DNA from: JAQBQB01 sp963757185
GTDB lineage: Bacteria; Gemmatimonadota; Gemmatimonadetes; Gemmatimonadales; Gemmatimonadaceae
Reading direction: 5' to 3'
Length of the DNA: 64,000 bases
Assembly (NCBI GenBank): GCA_963757185.1
Contig: CAVWQI010000003.1
Coordinates: forward strand, 1-64,000
The translations under genes and the position numbers were made by a program. Below, in pieces: positions 35,064-45,600 of this stretch (the first letter of the stretch is position 1; every line of letters begins with the position of its first letter). Below the pieces are notes generated by a model. The model was not told the origin of the DNA. It worked only from the letters and a program-made list of their open reading frames with translations, and ran no database searches.

Positions 35064-35259
35064 ACTGCTACGGATTTCGCGGAAGCCACGGACTTACGCG
35101 AAGCCGGCAAAACGGCGAAACAGGAAGAGCTGTTGGAACGACGTCGGGTAGCCAAATGGTGCCTAACCGAGGTCGTTCACAAAGAGGCCTTTGTTGTGGC
35201 CCTATTCCGCGAAATCCGCTGATTCCGCGAAATCCGTTGCAGTTCAAATCGTAGATGCC
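35064..35259. mobile_element. palindromic element, copy B2
   Basis: Inverted ends ACTGCTACGGATTTCGCGGA (from 35064) and its near reverse complement ending at 35243, with a flanking CGTAGATGCC as in B1. The interior is homologous to B1 in the opposite orientation. It lies between the 34512 lipoprotein and the CocE-type hydrolase stop. Confidence 0.7.
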
Positions 35260-35276
35260 TACGCGCCGCGGCGGGT

Positions 35277-37244
35277 CTACGGCTGCGGCCTTCGCACCAC
35301 GGTGAGGGTGACCGCCGAGGGATACTCGCTCGAGTGGTGCACCGCGTTGTGCGCCACGACACCCTTCGTCTCGTCGTAGTTGTGACCGCCCGTGTTCAGA
35401 TTGCGATCGAAGCGCGGGAAGTTGCTGCTCGAGATCTCGATGCGCAGGCGATGTCCCGGTTCGAAGTAGTTGCTCGTGTTGAGCGGCTGAAACGTCACCT
35501 TCGTCACCTTGCCGTTCTCCATCCACACGAGCGGCTTGTCGTAACCGTTGCGGTAGCGCATGCGCTGGATCGACTCATCGAGGTTGTACGCGCGCCCGTC
35601 CGGATACACGTCGATGATCTTGATGGAGAAATCCGTGTCCTTGGCGTCCGACGAGACGTACAGCGTCGGTGTGATCGGGCCGCTCACCTCCGTGCCCTGC
35701 GTGAACGGTTCGCTCGTGAACACGAGTACGTCGGGCCGCGCCTCCGTCTCGCGCTGATCCATCGCCCCGGCGCCGACGGCGTTCCCCTGGCAGCAAACGT
35801 TGCCGCCATGCGACAGCACGGGGTGCATCGGGTCGTACGCGAACTTGTCGGGCTTGTCGCTCGCGGGCGCGGTCTTGCTCAGCACGCCGTCGCCATTGAG
35901 TGTGTTCGCGCTTCCGCCGCTCGACAAATACAACGTCATCGGCTCGGCGCCGCGCGGCGGCCACGTGTCGGAGCTCTGCCACTTGTTGAGCCCCATCGTG
36001 TAGTAGCGGACCTTGGGCATCGTGTCGAGGATCTGCCCGCCCTCGCCCTTCAGGAATTTGTCGAAGAACGCGAACATGATGTCGTTGTACGCGAGCCGCG
36101 CGTCGCCCATGTCCCGCTCGCCGACGATCGTGTGCTCGGCGGACCGCGTGTAACCGCAGTGGCCCGTCGGCGCGATGACGGCCCACTGCTGATTCGCCGC
36201 CGCGCCCTTGGCCGTGCTGCGGACCAGGTTGTACATGGCCAGGTTTGGCCCGACCGACACGTCGTACCACGACATGAACCAAAGTCCGGGGATGTTGATG
36301 CGCATATCGTCGTGGAAAAGCCCACCGCGATACCACGCCGGATCGTTTGGCGCGCGCTTGATCATCGCGCCGCCCGTCGCCACGGGCATCGAATCCGCGA
36401 AGATGCCGCGCGGTCCGCCGACGTCCTTCATGATGTTCTCTTCGGGCAGCGTCCAGAACGCCTTCGACCAGTCCACGGGCGGGAGATGCTGCGCGAGGTC
36501 GAACGACATGGATTCGCGCACGAGGTCGGCCTGCGTCGCGTTCTTCGGCATCATCGGCCGGACCTGATTCTGTTCGCCGTACAGCCAGTCGATGAACAGC
36601 ATCTGCACCGCGCCGCCGCGATACCAGTTGCCTTGCTCGTAATACGGGCCGACGCGTCCGACGCCGGCGCCGAATCCCTGCACGTTCATCGCCGCGAACC
36701 CCGGCGTGTTCTGCGCCGCGACCGCACCCTGCCACTCGGCCGTCGATGAACAACCTGTCGTGCCGATCTTCCCGTTCGACCACTTCCGTGCGGTCATCCA
36801 TTTCACTTCGTCAACACCGTCCGACAGCGGCGGCCCGAGGATGTCGTAGTTGCCTTCGGAGAAGAAGTGTCCGCGCTCCTGCATCTCGACATATGCGTAG
36901 CCGCGCTTGATCGCGTTCACGACCGTCGTCATGTCGCGCGGCACGCCGTTTTGGATGTCCCAGAAGTTGAAGTTGTACGGCGTGCGCGACCAGATCGCCG
37001 GATATTTCTTCGACGCGTCCTTCGGATAGTAGACGTCGGCGGCGACGCGAACTCCGTCGCGCATCGAGATCATTTCCTTGCGATCGACGACGGCGATGGA
37101 CTCGAGCTCGTGTTCGACGTCCCAGCGGTGCGCCTTCACGCTGTCCGGCAGGCCACCGCCGCCACCCTGCGCACCCGCGAACGACGTACCGGTCACGGAG
37201 AGCGCGATGGCCGCCACGAATGTGCGAACATGAGCGCGAAGCAT
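35277..37244 (-). CDS. CocE/NonD-family secreted hydrolase
   Basis: A 655-aa exported alpha/beta hydrolase of the X-Pro dipeptidyl-peptidase/cocaine-esterase type. Signal peptide FVAAIALSVTGTSFAGA. The N-terminal core has EMISMRDGVRVAADVYYPKD and IWSRTPYNFNFWD. The nucleophile region is GTTGCSSTAEWQGAVAAQ. A helical cap follows, with the Asp side in LWFMSWYDVSVGP and the His side in IAPTGHCGYTR. The C-terminal jelly-roll has VSGPITPTLYVSSDAKDTDF and FEPGHRLRIEISSSNFPRFD. ATG 37244 is preceded by GAGGAG at 8 nt; the 39-codon upstream extension is rejected. It probably cleaves short peptides or acyl esters in the periplasm. It is a paralogue of the broken gene at 28538. Confidence 0.9.
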   Translation of the reverse strand: MLRAHVRTFVAAIALSVTGTSFAGAQGGGGGLPDSVKAHRWDVEHELESIAVVDRKEMISMRDGVRVAADVYYPKDASKKYPAIWSRTPYNFNFWDIQNGVPRDMTTVVNAIKRGYAYVEMQERGHFFSEGNYDILGPPLSDGVDEVKWMTARKWSNGKIGTTGCSSTAEWQGAVAAQNTPGFAAMNVQGFGAGVGRVGPYYEQGNWYRGGAVQMLFIDWLYGEQNQVRPMMPKNATQADLVRESMSFDLAQHLPPVDWSKAFWTLPEENIMKDVGGPRGIFADSMPVATGGAMIKRAPNDPAWYRGGLFHDDMRINIPGLWFMSWYDVSVGPNLAMYNLVRSTAKGAAANQQWAVIAPTGHCGYTRSAEHTIVGERDMGDARLAYNDIMFAFFDKFLKGEGGQILDTMPKVRYYTMGLNKWQSSDTWPPRGAEPMTLYLSSGGSANTLNGDGVLSKTAPASDKPDKFAYDPMHPVLSHGGNVCCQGNAVGAGAMDQRETEARPDVLVFTSEPFTQGTEVSGPITPTLYVSSDAKDTDFSIKIIDVYPDGRAYNLDESIQRMRYRNGYDKPLVWMENGKVTKVTFQPLNTSNYFEPGHRLRIEISSSNFPRFDRNLNTGGHNYDETKGVVAHNAVHHSSEYPSAVTLTVVRRPQP

Positions 37245-37408
37245 GGAGACGACTCCTCGAGTTGTCGTGTGTCGAACCGGGCGGGCGCGGCGAACGGTCG
37301 GCTCGTCGAGCTCGCAACCCCGTCGCGTCGTAGATTGGGACGACGGTGACCCTTCGGTCAAGAAGGGTACGCCGACTGCCGCGCCGCCTCCCCTCCAGCC
37401 TCGATTTC

Positions 37409-38365
37409 ATGGCCGACACCATTTCGCGGATCGTGATCGCCGGTATCGCCGTCGTCGCCTTCGCGACGAACTCGTTGGCGCAGAGCATTCCGCAGCGGGC
37501 CGTGCTCGTCACGGGAGCGAGCAGCGGCATCGGCCGCAAAGTCACGGAGCGTCTCGCGGCGAACGGCTTCCTCGTCTACGCCGGCGCGCGTGCGCAGAAG
37601 GACCTCGACGACCTCGACGCGATCAAGAACGTGCAGGCGGTGAAGCTCGACGTCACCTCGCCGACCGACATAGCGGCCGCCGTCGCGACGGTCACGAAGG
37701 CCGGCAAGGGACTCTACGGCGTCGTGAACAACGCGGGTGTCGTCGTCGTCGCCCCGCTCATCGAGCTCGAGGAGAAGGACCTCGACTTCATCTTCAACGT
37801 CAACGTGTACGGCCCGTACCGCATCACCAAGGCGTTCGCGCCCCTCTTACTCGAATCGAAGGGACGGGTCGTCAATATCAGCTCGCTCAACGGCATCGTG
37901 GCCAGCCCGATGCTCGGGCCGTACAGCATGAGCAAGCACGCAATCGAGGCGTACGGGGACGGGCTTGCAGCGGAGCTCGGGCGCCTCGGCGTGCGCGTCA
38001 GCCTCATCGAGCCAGGGAACTATGGCACCGAGATCGGAAAGAATCTGCTAGCGCGAATGGACACCAGCGTCGTGAAGGGCTCGCGCTTCGAGGCTCAGCT
38101 GCGGTCGGCGATCAACACGATGCGCGGCTTCGACAACAATCCGCCGCCGGATGAGGTCGCGGACGCCGTGCTCGATGCACTCACGAGCGCGAACCCGAAG
38201 CCGCGTTACATGCCGGTGCCGCAGGCGGGGCAGGGCGCGATCGCGTTGCGAACACTCATGAATGAGATCATACAATTGAATTCGACGCAGAAGTTCACGC
38301 TCGACCGCGACGCGCTCGTGAAGATGCTCGACGACGCGATCGCTCGCGCGACACCGAAGCCCTAG
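37409..38365 (+). CDS. SDR-family oxidoreductase with N-terminal signal-like segment
   Basis: A 318-aa short-chain dehydrogenase. An unusual hydrophobic N-terminus (ISRIVIAGIAVVAFATNSLA, then QSIPQ) looks like a signal peptide or anchor ahead of the catalytic domain. Cofactor motif VLVTGASSGIGRKVTERLAA, NNAGVVV, catalytic Ser in NISSLNG and YSMSK (YxxxK) are all present. The C-terminal region is longer than in classical SDRs. ATG 37409 is chosen because an upstream extension is Arg-rich and unlike the family. It converges on ligD and overlaps its stop by 3 nt. An SDR with a signal is odd, since NAD(P)H is cytosolic; a membrane anchor is likelier. Confidence 0.85.
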   Translation: MADTISRIVIAGIAVVAFATNSLAQSIPQRAVLVTGASSGIGRKVTERLAANGFLVYAGARAQKDLDDLDAIKNVQAVKLDVTSPTDIAAAVATVTKAGKGLYGVVNNAGVVVVAPLIELEEKDLDFIFNVNVYGPYRITKAFAPLLLESKGRVVNISSLNGIVASPMLGPYSMSKHAIEAYGDGLAAELGRLGVRVSLIEPGNYGTEIGKNLLARMDTSVVKGSRFEAQLRSAINTMRGFDNNPPPDEVADAVLDALTSANPKPRYMPVPQAGQGAIALRTLMNEIIQLNSTQKFTLDRDALVKMLDDAIARATPKP

Positions 38366-40950
38366 TCCTCGCCGAGCATCCCGCCGAGCTTCTCGAGCAC
38401 TTTGCCGAGGTTCGGTTTGTCCTCGAGGACCGGGAGCAGCGGATCGCGCTTCAGACGCTCCATTCGCGCGACAGCGTTCTTGATCGTGAAATCTTTCGGG
38501 TCGAGGTCCTTGTCCACTTCGTCCCAGAGCAGCGGCATCGACACGGTCGCGCCAGGCAGCGGCCGAACGCAGAACGGCGCCACGATCAGTTGGGCGTGTC
38601 GGTTCTGCAGGTAGTCGAGGTACACCTTGTCGCCGCGCTTGCTCACGTGCCGTGTGATCGTCGCGATCGGATCGAGTTCGCGTAGCGCGACGCGCGCGAG
38701 CAGCTCGCCCATCGTCCGACATTGGGCGTACGTGAGCTGCCGGCCGAGCGGAATCATGATGTGGAGACCCGTCTTGCCGGTCGTCTTGATGTAGCTCGGC
38801 AGACCGATGACCTCCGTCAGCGCGCGGAAGACGACGGCGCACTTGATCACGTCCGAGAACGGCGCCTCCTTCGGATCGAGATCGATCACGCACCAATCCG
38901 GCTGCTCCAACGACCCCACTCGGCTGTTCCAGATGTGGATCGGGATCGAGCCGAGATTCGCGACGTAGAGCAAAGACTCGACGTCGTTGGCCACGAAGTA
39001 TCGGATGTCGCGCTGCGTGTCTTCGCTCCAGACCGGTATCGTCTCGATCCACGAGGGGGCGAACTCGGGCGCGTCCTTCTGGTAGAACTGCTTGCCTTCA
39101 ATGCCATCGGGGAATCGCGTCATCACCAGCGGACGGTTGCGCAGATACGGCAGCATCCACGGCGAAATGGCGCGGTAGTAATCGATGAGGTCGCCCTTGG
39201 TGTATTTCTCCTTCGGCCAGTAAACCTTCTTGAGGTTGGAGAAGTTGAACGTCTTCTCGGCCGGCGACGGCTTCGGCGGCGCCGGCGGCTCTTTGACTCG
39301 GGTGGCGGCTGGCATCGTGTCGCTTTCCGGTGCAGGGGTGGTGCCTTGGCGAACGCACTCGCGCGGATCCTTGTCGTAGCGCATCCGCAAGAAGGCGGCG
39401 TGCCGGAGCACGCCGTCAGGCGTCCACTCCCGGAAACGAACCTCGCACACGTTGACCGGCTCGATCCACGTTGTGGTCTTGGTTTCTGGAATCACGGCGG
39501 CGGCTCCATCCGCGCCGACCGGCGGGCCGCACGGCGGCGTCTCGCGGATCATCGACTCGAACATCGATCCGAGCTCATCGAGAAGCGCGTCGTTGAAACC
39601 GGTGCCGACGCGTCCGGAGTAGACGAGCTCTCCGTTCACGAAGTCCGCGAGTTGCAAGGCGCCGAGGTGCGACCGCCCTCCCTTGGGGCTCGTGAAGCCG
39701 ACGATGACGAACTCGTCGCTCTTTTCCGCCTTGATCTTGAGCCAGAGGTCGCTGCGGCCGGCGCGATAGGGAGCGTCGGCGCGCTTCGCCAGAATCCCCT
39801 CGAGCCCCATCTTCTCGACCTGTGCGAGGAACGCCTCGCCTTCGCGGTCGATGTGGTCGAGGGGATGGATCGCGCCAAGCTTGGGCAGCGCGGTCAGGAG
39901 AAGCTCCTTGCGGATCCTGAGCGGCAGCGGCCGGAGATCGAAATCTTCGAACGCGAGAAAGTCGAACGCGAAAAACGTCGCCGGCAGCTCGACCGCGGCG
40001 CGTTTGATCTCCGCCGGATTGTGCAACGTCCCTCGTTTCTGGAGCCTCGCGAAGCTCGGCTTGCCGGCGTCGTCGAGGCACACGACCTCGCCGTCGACGA
40101 TGATCTCGTCGAACGGAAGCGCGTCGAGGGCGCGCGCGACTTCAGGGAAGACGGCCGTATAGTCGTTCCCTTTGCGCGTGACGAGCATCGACTTGCCGTG
40201 CGACTTGCTGGCGATCAAGCGATAGCCGTCGAGCTTTAGCTCGAAGATCCAATCGTCGCGCGTGAACGCCTTCTCGGTCGACTCGGCCAACATCGGCTCG
40301 ACGGTCTTGGGATCGACCCGGTTGTGGGGCGCCTTCACGGCCTCGACGGCCTTGCGCAGATCGGTGACGGGGCTGCGCCCGAGCTTCACTTCGTCGACGG
40401 TCAAGCCGGAGAGAACCGACGTCTCCTCGAACTGGTCGCCGGGCGACTTCACGTACGAGTCGCGCTCCTTGATGAGCAGCCAGTCCTTCTCGCTCTTCTT
40501 CATCTTCACCAGCGTCCAGTTGCCGTGAAGCTTGTAGCCGCGCAGCTCGAAGAGGAGCTTGCCCTTGGCGAGTCCCTCGCGCCAATCCTCGAGCGGGATC
40601 CACTCGCCGCGATCCCACACGATCACGCCGCCCGCGCCGTAGTTGCCCTCGGGAATGACGCCCTCGAAGTCGCCGTATTCGAGCGGGTGATCCTCGACTT
40701 TCACGGCGAGGCGCTTGTCCTTCGTGTCGTAGGACGGCCCTTTCGGCACCGCCCACGAGCGGAGTACCCCGTCCATTTCCAGGCGGAGGTCGAAGTGCAG
40801 CCGGCGGGCGGCATGTTTGTGCACGACGAACAGCCGGCCGGGGACGGCGGACACCATTCCCATCGGCTCGGGGGTCGTGTCCGGCGACCGCTTGGCACGG
40901 TACGCGCTGAGGTTGTCTACCTGGCGCTCGTCGTCGCTACTTGCCGTCAC
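38362..40950 (-). CDS. ligD: multifunctional DNA ligase D for non-homologous end joining
   Basis: An 862-aa enzyme that repairs double-strand breaks with Ku. The domain order is phosphoesterase (about 40-155, FVVHKHAARRLHFDLRLEMD and PLEYGDFEGVIPEGNYG), ATP-dependent ligase (about 215-540, adenylated Lys near residue 239 in FELKLDGYRL, DGEVVC, EGILAKR, and DLWLKIKA), and polymerase/primase (about 565-855, LKKVYWPKEKYTKGDLIDYY, DWCVIDLDPKE, and TTGKTGLHIMIPL). GTG 40950 is the best start before the conserved LSAYRAKRSPDTTPEP, although the ribosome site is weak; a TTG at 41055 is also open. It is divergent from ku across a 140-bp promoter region. Confidence 0.93.
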   Translation of the reverse strand: MTASSDDERQVDNLSAYRAKRSPDTTPEPMGMVSAVPGRLFVVHKHAARRLHFDLRLEMDGVLRSWAVPKGPSYDTKDKRLAVKVEDHPLEYGDFEGVIPEGNYGAGGVIVWDRGEWIPLEDWREGLAKGKLLFELRGYKLHGNWTLVKMKKSEKDWLLIKERDSYVKSPGDQFEETSVLSGLTVDEVKLGRSPVTDLRKAVEAVKAPHNRVDPKTVEPMLAESTEKAFTRDDWIFELKLDGYRLIASKSHGKSMLVTRKGNDYTAVFPEVARALDALPFDEIIVDGEVVCLDDAGKPSFARLQKRGTLHNPAEIKRAAVELPATFFAFDFLAFEDFDLRPLPLRIRKELLLTALPKLGAIHPLDHIDREGEAFLAQVEKMGLEGILAKRADAPYRAGRSDLWLKIKAEKSDEFVIVGFTSPKGGRSHLGALQLADFVNGELVYSGRVGTGFNDALLDELGSMFESMIRETPPCGPPVGADGAAAVIPETKTTTWIEPVNVCEVRFREWTPDGVLRHAAFLRMRYDKDPRECVRQGTTPAPESDTMPAATRVKEPPAPPKPSPAEKTFNFSNLKKVYWPKEKYTKGDLIDYYRAISPWMLPYLRNRPLVMTRFPDGIEGKQFYQKDAPEFAPSWIETIPVWSEDTQRDIRYFVANDVESLLYVANLGSIPIHIWNSRVGSLEQPDWCVIDLDPKEAPFSDVIKCAVVFRALTEVIGLPSYIKTTGKTGLHIMIPLGRQLTYAQCRTMGELLARVALRELDPIATITRHVSKRGDKVYLDYLQNRHAQLIVAPFCVRPLPGATVSMPLLWDEVDKDLDPKDFTIKNAVARMERLKRDPLLPVLEDKPNLGKVLEKLGGMLGED

Positions 40951-41090
40951 AAAGACATTTCGGTTCGGCGGTGAACCTACGGAGTCACGCGGGGAGCGGC
41001 CAGAACGACGGTCCGGCCCAGGCGTGCTCTTGCGTCGATGCACAATCTCGACCAACGTCCTCGACCACCCAAGCTCTTTCCCGGATACCT

Positions 41091-41930
41091 ATGCCCGCAC
41101 GCGCAATCGGCACTGCCACCATCTCGTTCGGCCTCGTCTCCGTTCCCGTGAGTCTCTATTCGGCCGCCGAATCGAAGGCCAACATCTCGTTCAACTTGCT
41201 CCACAAGAAGGACGGCGCGCGCCTCAAGCAGCAGTACATCTGCACGAAGGACAACGAGATCGTCACGCGAGACCAGATGGTGAAGGGGTACGAGTTCTCG
41301 AAGGATCAGTACGTCATCCTCACGCCGGAGGAGCTCAAGGCGCTCGAGGAGAAGGCGACGAACACGATCGACATCAGCGAGTTCGTTCCGCTGGCCAAGG
41401 TCGATCGCGAGTACCTCGACAAGACGTACTATCTCGGGCCGGACAAGGGCGGCGATCGTGCCTACCGATTGCTCGTCGCGGCGCTCGAAGAGACCGGCAA
41501 GGCGGCGCTCGGGCAGTATGCGGCGCGCGGTGCGCAGCACCTCGTGCTCCTTCGGCCGCTCAACGGCGTGATGGTGATGGAACAACTCCACTACGCCGAC
41601 GAGCTGCGCCCCACGACCCAGGTCGAGGTTCCGGAGGGAGCGGTGAAGCCCGCGGAGCTCAATCTCGCCAAGCAGCTCATCGAGCAGTCGGCGAGCGACG
41701 ACTTCGTCCCCGAGAAGTACAAGGACACGGTCCGCGAGCGGCAGCTCGAGGCGATCGAAGCGAAGGTCCAGGGTCAGGAGATCACCGAGGAGGCGCCGGC
41801 GGAGCGCGGCGGCAAGATCATCGACCTCATGGAAGCCCTCAAGGCGAGCCTCACCGAGGCGAAGGCGGCGAACAAGGAAGACGAAGAAGAGGAGAAGCCT
41901 CACAAGAAGCGCCGGGCGAAGTCGGCATGA
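41091..41930 (+). CDS. ku: Ku DNA end-binding protein
   Basis: A 279-aa homodimeric ring protein that binds broken DNA ends and recruits LigD. It starts MPARAIGTATISFGLVSVPV, the classic bacterial Ku N-terminus, and has the core ISFNLLHKKDGARLKQQYIC and LDKTYYLGPDKGGDRAYRLL. The C-terminal tail is acidic then basic (EEEEKPHKKRRAKSA), as in Ku proteins that contact LigD and DNA. The frame is open upstream to 40941 but ATG 41091 fits the family. The stop overlaps the DUF72 start as ATGA. Confidence 0.95.
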   Translation: MPARAIGTATISFGLVSVPVSLYSAAESKANISFNLLHKKDGARLKQQYICTKDNEIVTRDQMVKGYEFSKDQYVILTPEELKALEEKATNTIDISEFVPLAKVDREYLDKTYYLGPDKGGDRAYRLLVAALEETGKAALGQYAARGAQHLVLLRPLNGVMVMEQLHYADELRPTTQVEVPEGAVKPAELNLAKQLIEQSASDDFVPEKYKDTVRERQLEAIEAKVQGQEITEEAPAERGGKIIDLMEALKASLTEAKAANKEDEEEEKPHKKRRAKSA

Positions 41931-42643
41931 AGCTGCTCGCCGGAACGAGCGGCTTCGCGTTCAAGGAGTGGAAAGGGCCGTTCTACCCGGCTGATCTCAA
42001 AGACGACGCGATGCTCGGCTTCTATGCCGGGCGATTTGCGACCGTCGAGATCAACAACACGTTCTATCGGTTGCCGCGCGAGCACGTCCTGCTGGACTGG
42101 GCGGCGCAGGTGCCGGACTCGTTCACCTTCGCGATCAAGGCCAGCCAGCGCATCACGCACTTCGCGCGGCTCAAACCCGATGCGTCGAGCGCGACGGAGT
42201 TTCTGCTCAAGAACACGTCGGCGCTCGGCGCGCGATTGGGGCCGATTCTCTTCCAGCTTCCGCCGAACCTGAAAATCGACGTCCCGCGACTGCGCGCGTT
42301 CGTCGCCACGCTCCCCAACGATCGCCGGTACACGGTCGAATTTCGGCACGAGAGCTGGTTCGACGACGAGGTCTATGCGGTCCTGCGCGAGCGCGACATT
42401 CCGCTCTGCGTCACCGAGCAGCCGGACTTCGCGTCGCCAATCGTGACCACGGCGAGTTGGGGATACGTGCGGCTGCATCGTCTCGATTACGACGCCCCGC
42501 TGCTCGATGAATGGTGCAGGCGAATCGCGTCGCAACCGTGGAGCGAAGCGTTCGTCTACTTCAAGCACGACGAAGGGATCGGGTCGGGGCCGCCGGCGGT
42601 CGACGCGTTCATCGAATCGTTCGACAAGGCGCCCACCGCGTGA
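41927..42643 (+). CDS. DUF72 (YecE-like) TIM-barrel protein
   Basis: A 238-aa protein with the DUF72 start (LLAGTSGFAFKEWKGPFYP), the EINNTFYRLP motif, FAIKASQRITHFARL, the LFQLPPNL segment and VEFRHESWF. The function is not established. The gene is often found near DNA-repair genes and is translationally coupled here to ku by a 4-nt overlap, which suggests a DNA-repair link. An alternative view is a metal-independent sugar or nucleic-acid processing role. Confidence 0.92.
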   Translation: MKLLAGTSGFAFKEWKGPFYPADLKDDAMLGFYAGRFATVEINNTFYRLPREHVLLDWAAQVPDSFTFAIKASQRITHFARLKPDASSATEFLLKNTSALGARLGPILFQLPPNLKIDVPRLRAFVATLPNDRRYTVEFRHESWFDDEVYAVLRERDIPLCVTEQPDFASPIVTTASWGYVRLHRLDYDAPLLDEWCRRIASQPWSEAFVYFKHDEGIGSGPPAVDAFIESFDKAPTA

Positions 42644-42660
42644 AGCGTTAGGGCCCCCCC

Positions 42661-45600
42661 GTGCACGTCCGCGACGGCGAGTTCGCGCTCTACGCGACGG
42701 ATCTCTCGAACTTTCTCGGCTGCCGGCACCGCACGGCGCTCGACATGGGGTTCGCGCTCGGCAAGCGCACTGTCGTCAAATACGAGGACCCGCTGCTCGA
42801 GCTGCTGATTCGACGCGGCCTCGAACACGAGCAGAGATTCGTCGATTCGCTGAGCGCCGGAGCGGCGACCGTCGTGAACGTCCCGCAGGGCGTGCGCGAC
42901 GACGAGCGCGTGGCGACGACTCTCCAGGCGATGCGCCAGGGCGCGGACGTCATCGTCCAAGGCGGCCTTCGCCATGGGGAATGGAACGGCAGACCGGACG
43001 TGATGCTGCGCGTGCCGGCGAGGAGCGGCCTGGGTGACTGGTCGTACGAGGTGTACGACACGAAGCTCGCGCGCGAGACGAAAGCCGGGACGATCCTCCA
43101 GCTTTGCCTCTATTCCGAGCTTCTCGCTTCGGTGCAGGAGGCGAGGCCGGAACATTTCCATGTGATCACTCCGGACTCGGAGACGCCACGGCAGAAATAT
43201 CGCTTCGCCGACTACGCCGCCTACTTCCGACTCGTGCGCCGCCAAATGGGGACGGCGATGTCACTCGGCGACGACCGTCTCGCCGACACGTACTATCCCG
43301 AACCGGTGGACATGTGTGGGGCGTGCCGCTGGAGCTCGACCTGTTCGTCGAAACGCCGAAGCGACGACCACCTGTCGCTCGTTTCCGGGATCTCGCGAGC
43401 GCAGCGGCAGGAGCTGGAGACGCGATCTGTCAGGACCTTGACGCAGCTCGCCGGCTTGCCTGAGGACATCGGGTTCAAGCCGCGTCGCGGTTCGGTCGAG
43501 TCGTACGAGCGAGTTCGCGATCAAGCGCGGCTGCAATTGTCGTCGCGGGATGCGGCCGTGCCGATGTATGAGATGCTCGAGATCGAAGAGGAGTTCGGGC
43601 TCGCGCGGCTCCCCGAGCCGACACCGGGAGACTTGTTCCTCGATCTCGAAGGCGACCCGATGCTGGCCGACCGCGGCCGGGAGTATCTGTTCGGCATCGC
43701 AACGGCCAACGGCGACTACCACGAGCGGTGGGCGTTCACCGACGCCGAGGAGCGCCGCGCGTTCGAGTGGGCGATGGACGTGATCGTCGAACGCATTCGT
43801 GCTCACCCGGACATGCACGTCTACCACTACGCGCCCTACGAGCCGTCGGCGTTCAAGCGCCTCATGGGTCGGTACGCGACGCGGCAGCGAGAGCTCGACG
43901 AGCTGCTGAGGGCGCGCAAATTCGTCGACTTGTACGCCGTCGTCCGCCAGTCCATGCGAGTCGGAATAGAGCGGTATTCGATCAAGAGTCTCGAGCCGCT
44001 ATACGCGTTCACACGCGCCGTGCCGTTGGAGGCGGCGAACAAGAGTCTTCGCGAACTTCAATACGCGCTCGGCGCCGGCGTCCCCGATTCCGTCCCGGAC
44101 GACGTGTGCGCGGCGATCGTCGGTTACAACCGCGACGACTGCGTCTCGACGCGCGCGCTGCGCGACTGGCTCGAGACGTTGCGAGCGCGGGCGATCGCCG
44201 GCGGTGCATCAATCGCGCGGCCGATTCCCGATCCCGCCGGCGCGCCGCCGGACGTCGACGACCGGGCGAAGCGTGTCGAGGAGTTGCGCGGCCGGCTGGT
44301 CGCGGAACTCCCCGAGCTGCGCACCGACCGCGACGACGCTCAGCAAGCGCGCTGGCTCCTCGCCTACATGCTCGACTATCACCGTCGCGAGGACAACGTC
44401 GCCTGGTGGGAATTCTTCCGGCTGGTCGAGATGCCCGAGGAGGATTTGATCGACGAGCGCGCCGCGGTCGCCCGGCTCGAGTTCGTGGAGCGTGTCCGCC
44501 ACATCATGAGCAAGAAAGGCCGGCGCACCGGCTCGGTGATTGATCGGTATCGATATCCCGCGCAGGAAATGGAGATCGAAGCCGGCGACGGCGTTTCCCT
44601 GCAGGACAAGAAGGGATTCGGCAAGGTCGTCGCGGTGGATCGGAAGGCGCGGACGATCGACGTCAAAAAGGGCCCGAGCCGTGCCGAGACGCATCCGACG
44701 GCGATGTTCGAGTTCACGAGCGTCCCCGCCAAGGCGCAGGCGGAGGCCATGCTGCGCATCGGTGACGCGGTTGCCTCCGGTTCAACCGAGTTCGCCGCCG
44801 CGCGCGCGCTGCTCGGCCGCGAACCGCCGCGCTTTCGCGATCCCGCCCTCACGATCGAACGATTCGACCCAGCGAACGATCTCGCGTCGCGACTCGCCGA
44901 CGAGATCGACCAGACGCTCCTCGCGGTTCAAGGTCCGCCCGGCGCCGGCAAGACGTATCTCGCGGCCGAGACGATCTGCCGCCTCGTGCAGCGCGGCAAG
45001 CGCGTCGGCGTGACGGCGACGAGCCACAAGGTGATTCGAAATCTGCTCGACGCCATCGCCGAGGCCGCGAACCGCCTCGGTACGACTGCGTCGCTCGGCC
45101 ACCGCATCGACGATGATGACGTCGACGAGGATGCGCCCGGCGAAGAGCCGGCTCTCAGGCGTTTCGGGAACGCGGAGTCGGCGCGCGAGGCCCTGGCTAA
45201 TCGAGAAGTCTCCGTCGTCGGCGGAACGGCGTGGTTGTGGACGCGTCCCGACCTGACGAACGCCGTCGACGTGCTGTTCGTCGACGAGGCCGGCCAGATG
45301 TCGCTCGCCAACGCGGTCGCCGTGTCGCAGGCCGCGCGCAGTCTCGTGCTGCTCGGCGATCCGCAGCAGCTGGAGCAACCGCGCAAGGGCAGTCACCCCG
45401 ACGGGGTCGACGTATCCGCGCTCGAGCACATTCTCGGCCTCGATCACACGATGCCAAGAGATCGCGGACTCTTTCTCGCGGTCACGCACCGGCTGGCGCC
45501 GAGCATTTGCGACTTCACTTCCGAGGTGTTCTACGACGGCCGACTCCGTCCGCTCACCGGACTGGAGCGGCAGCTGATTTCAGTCTCCGCGGGCGTGCCA

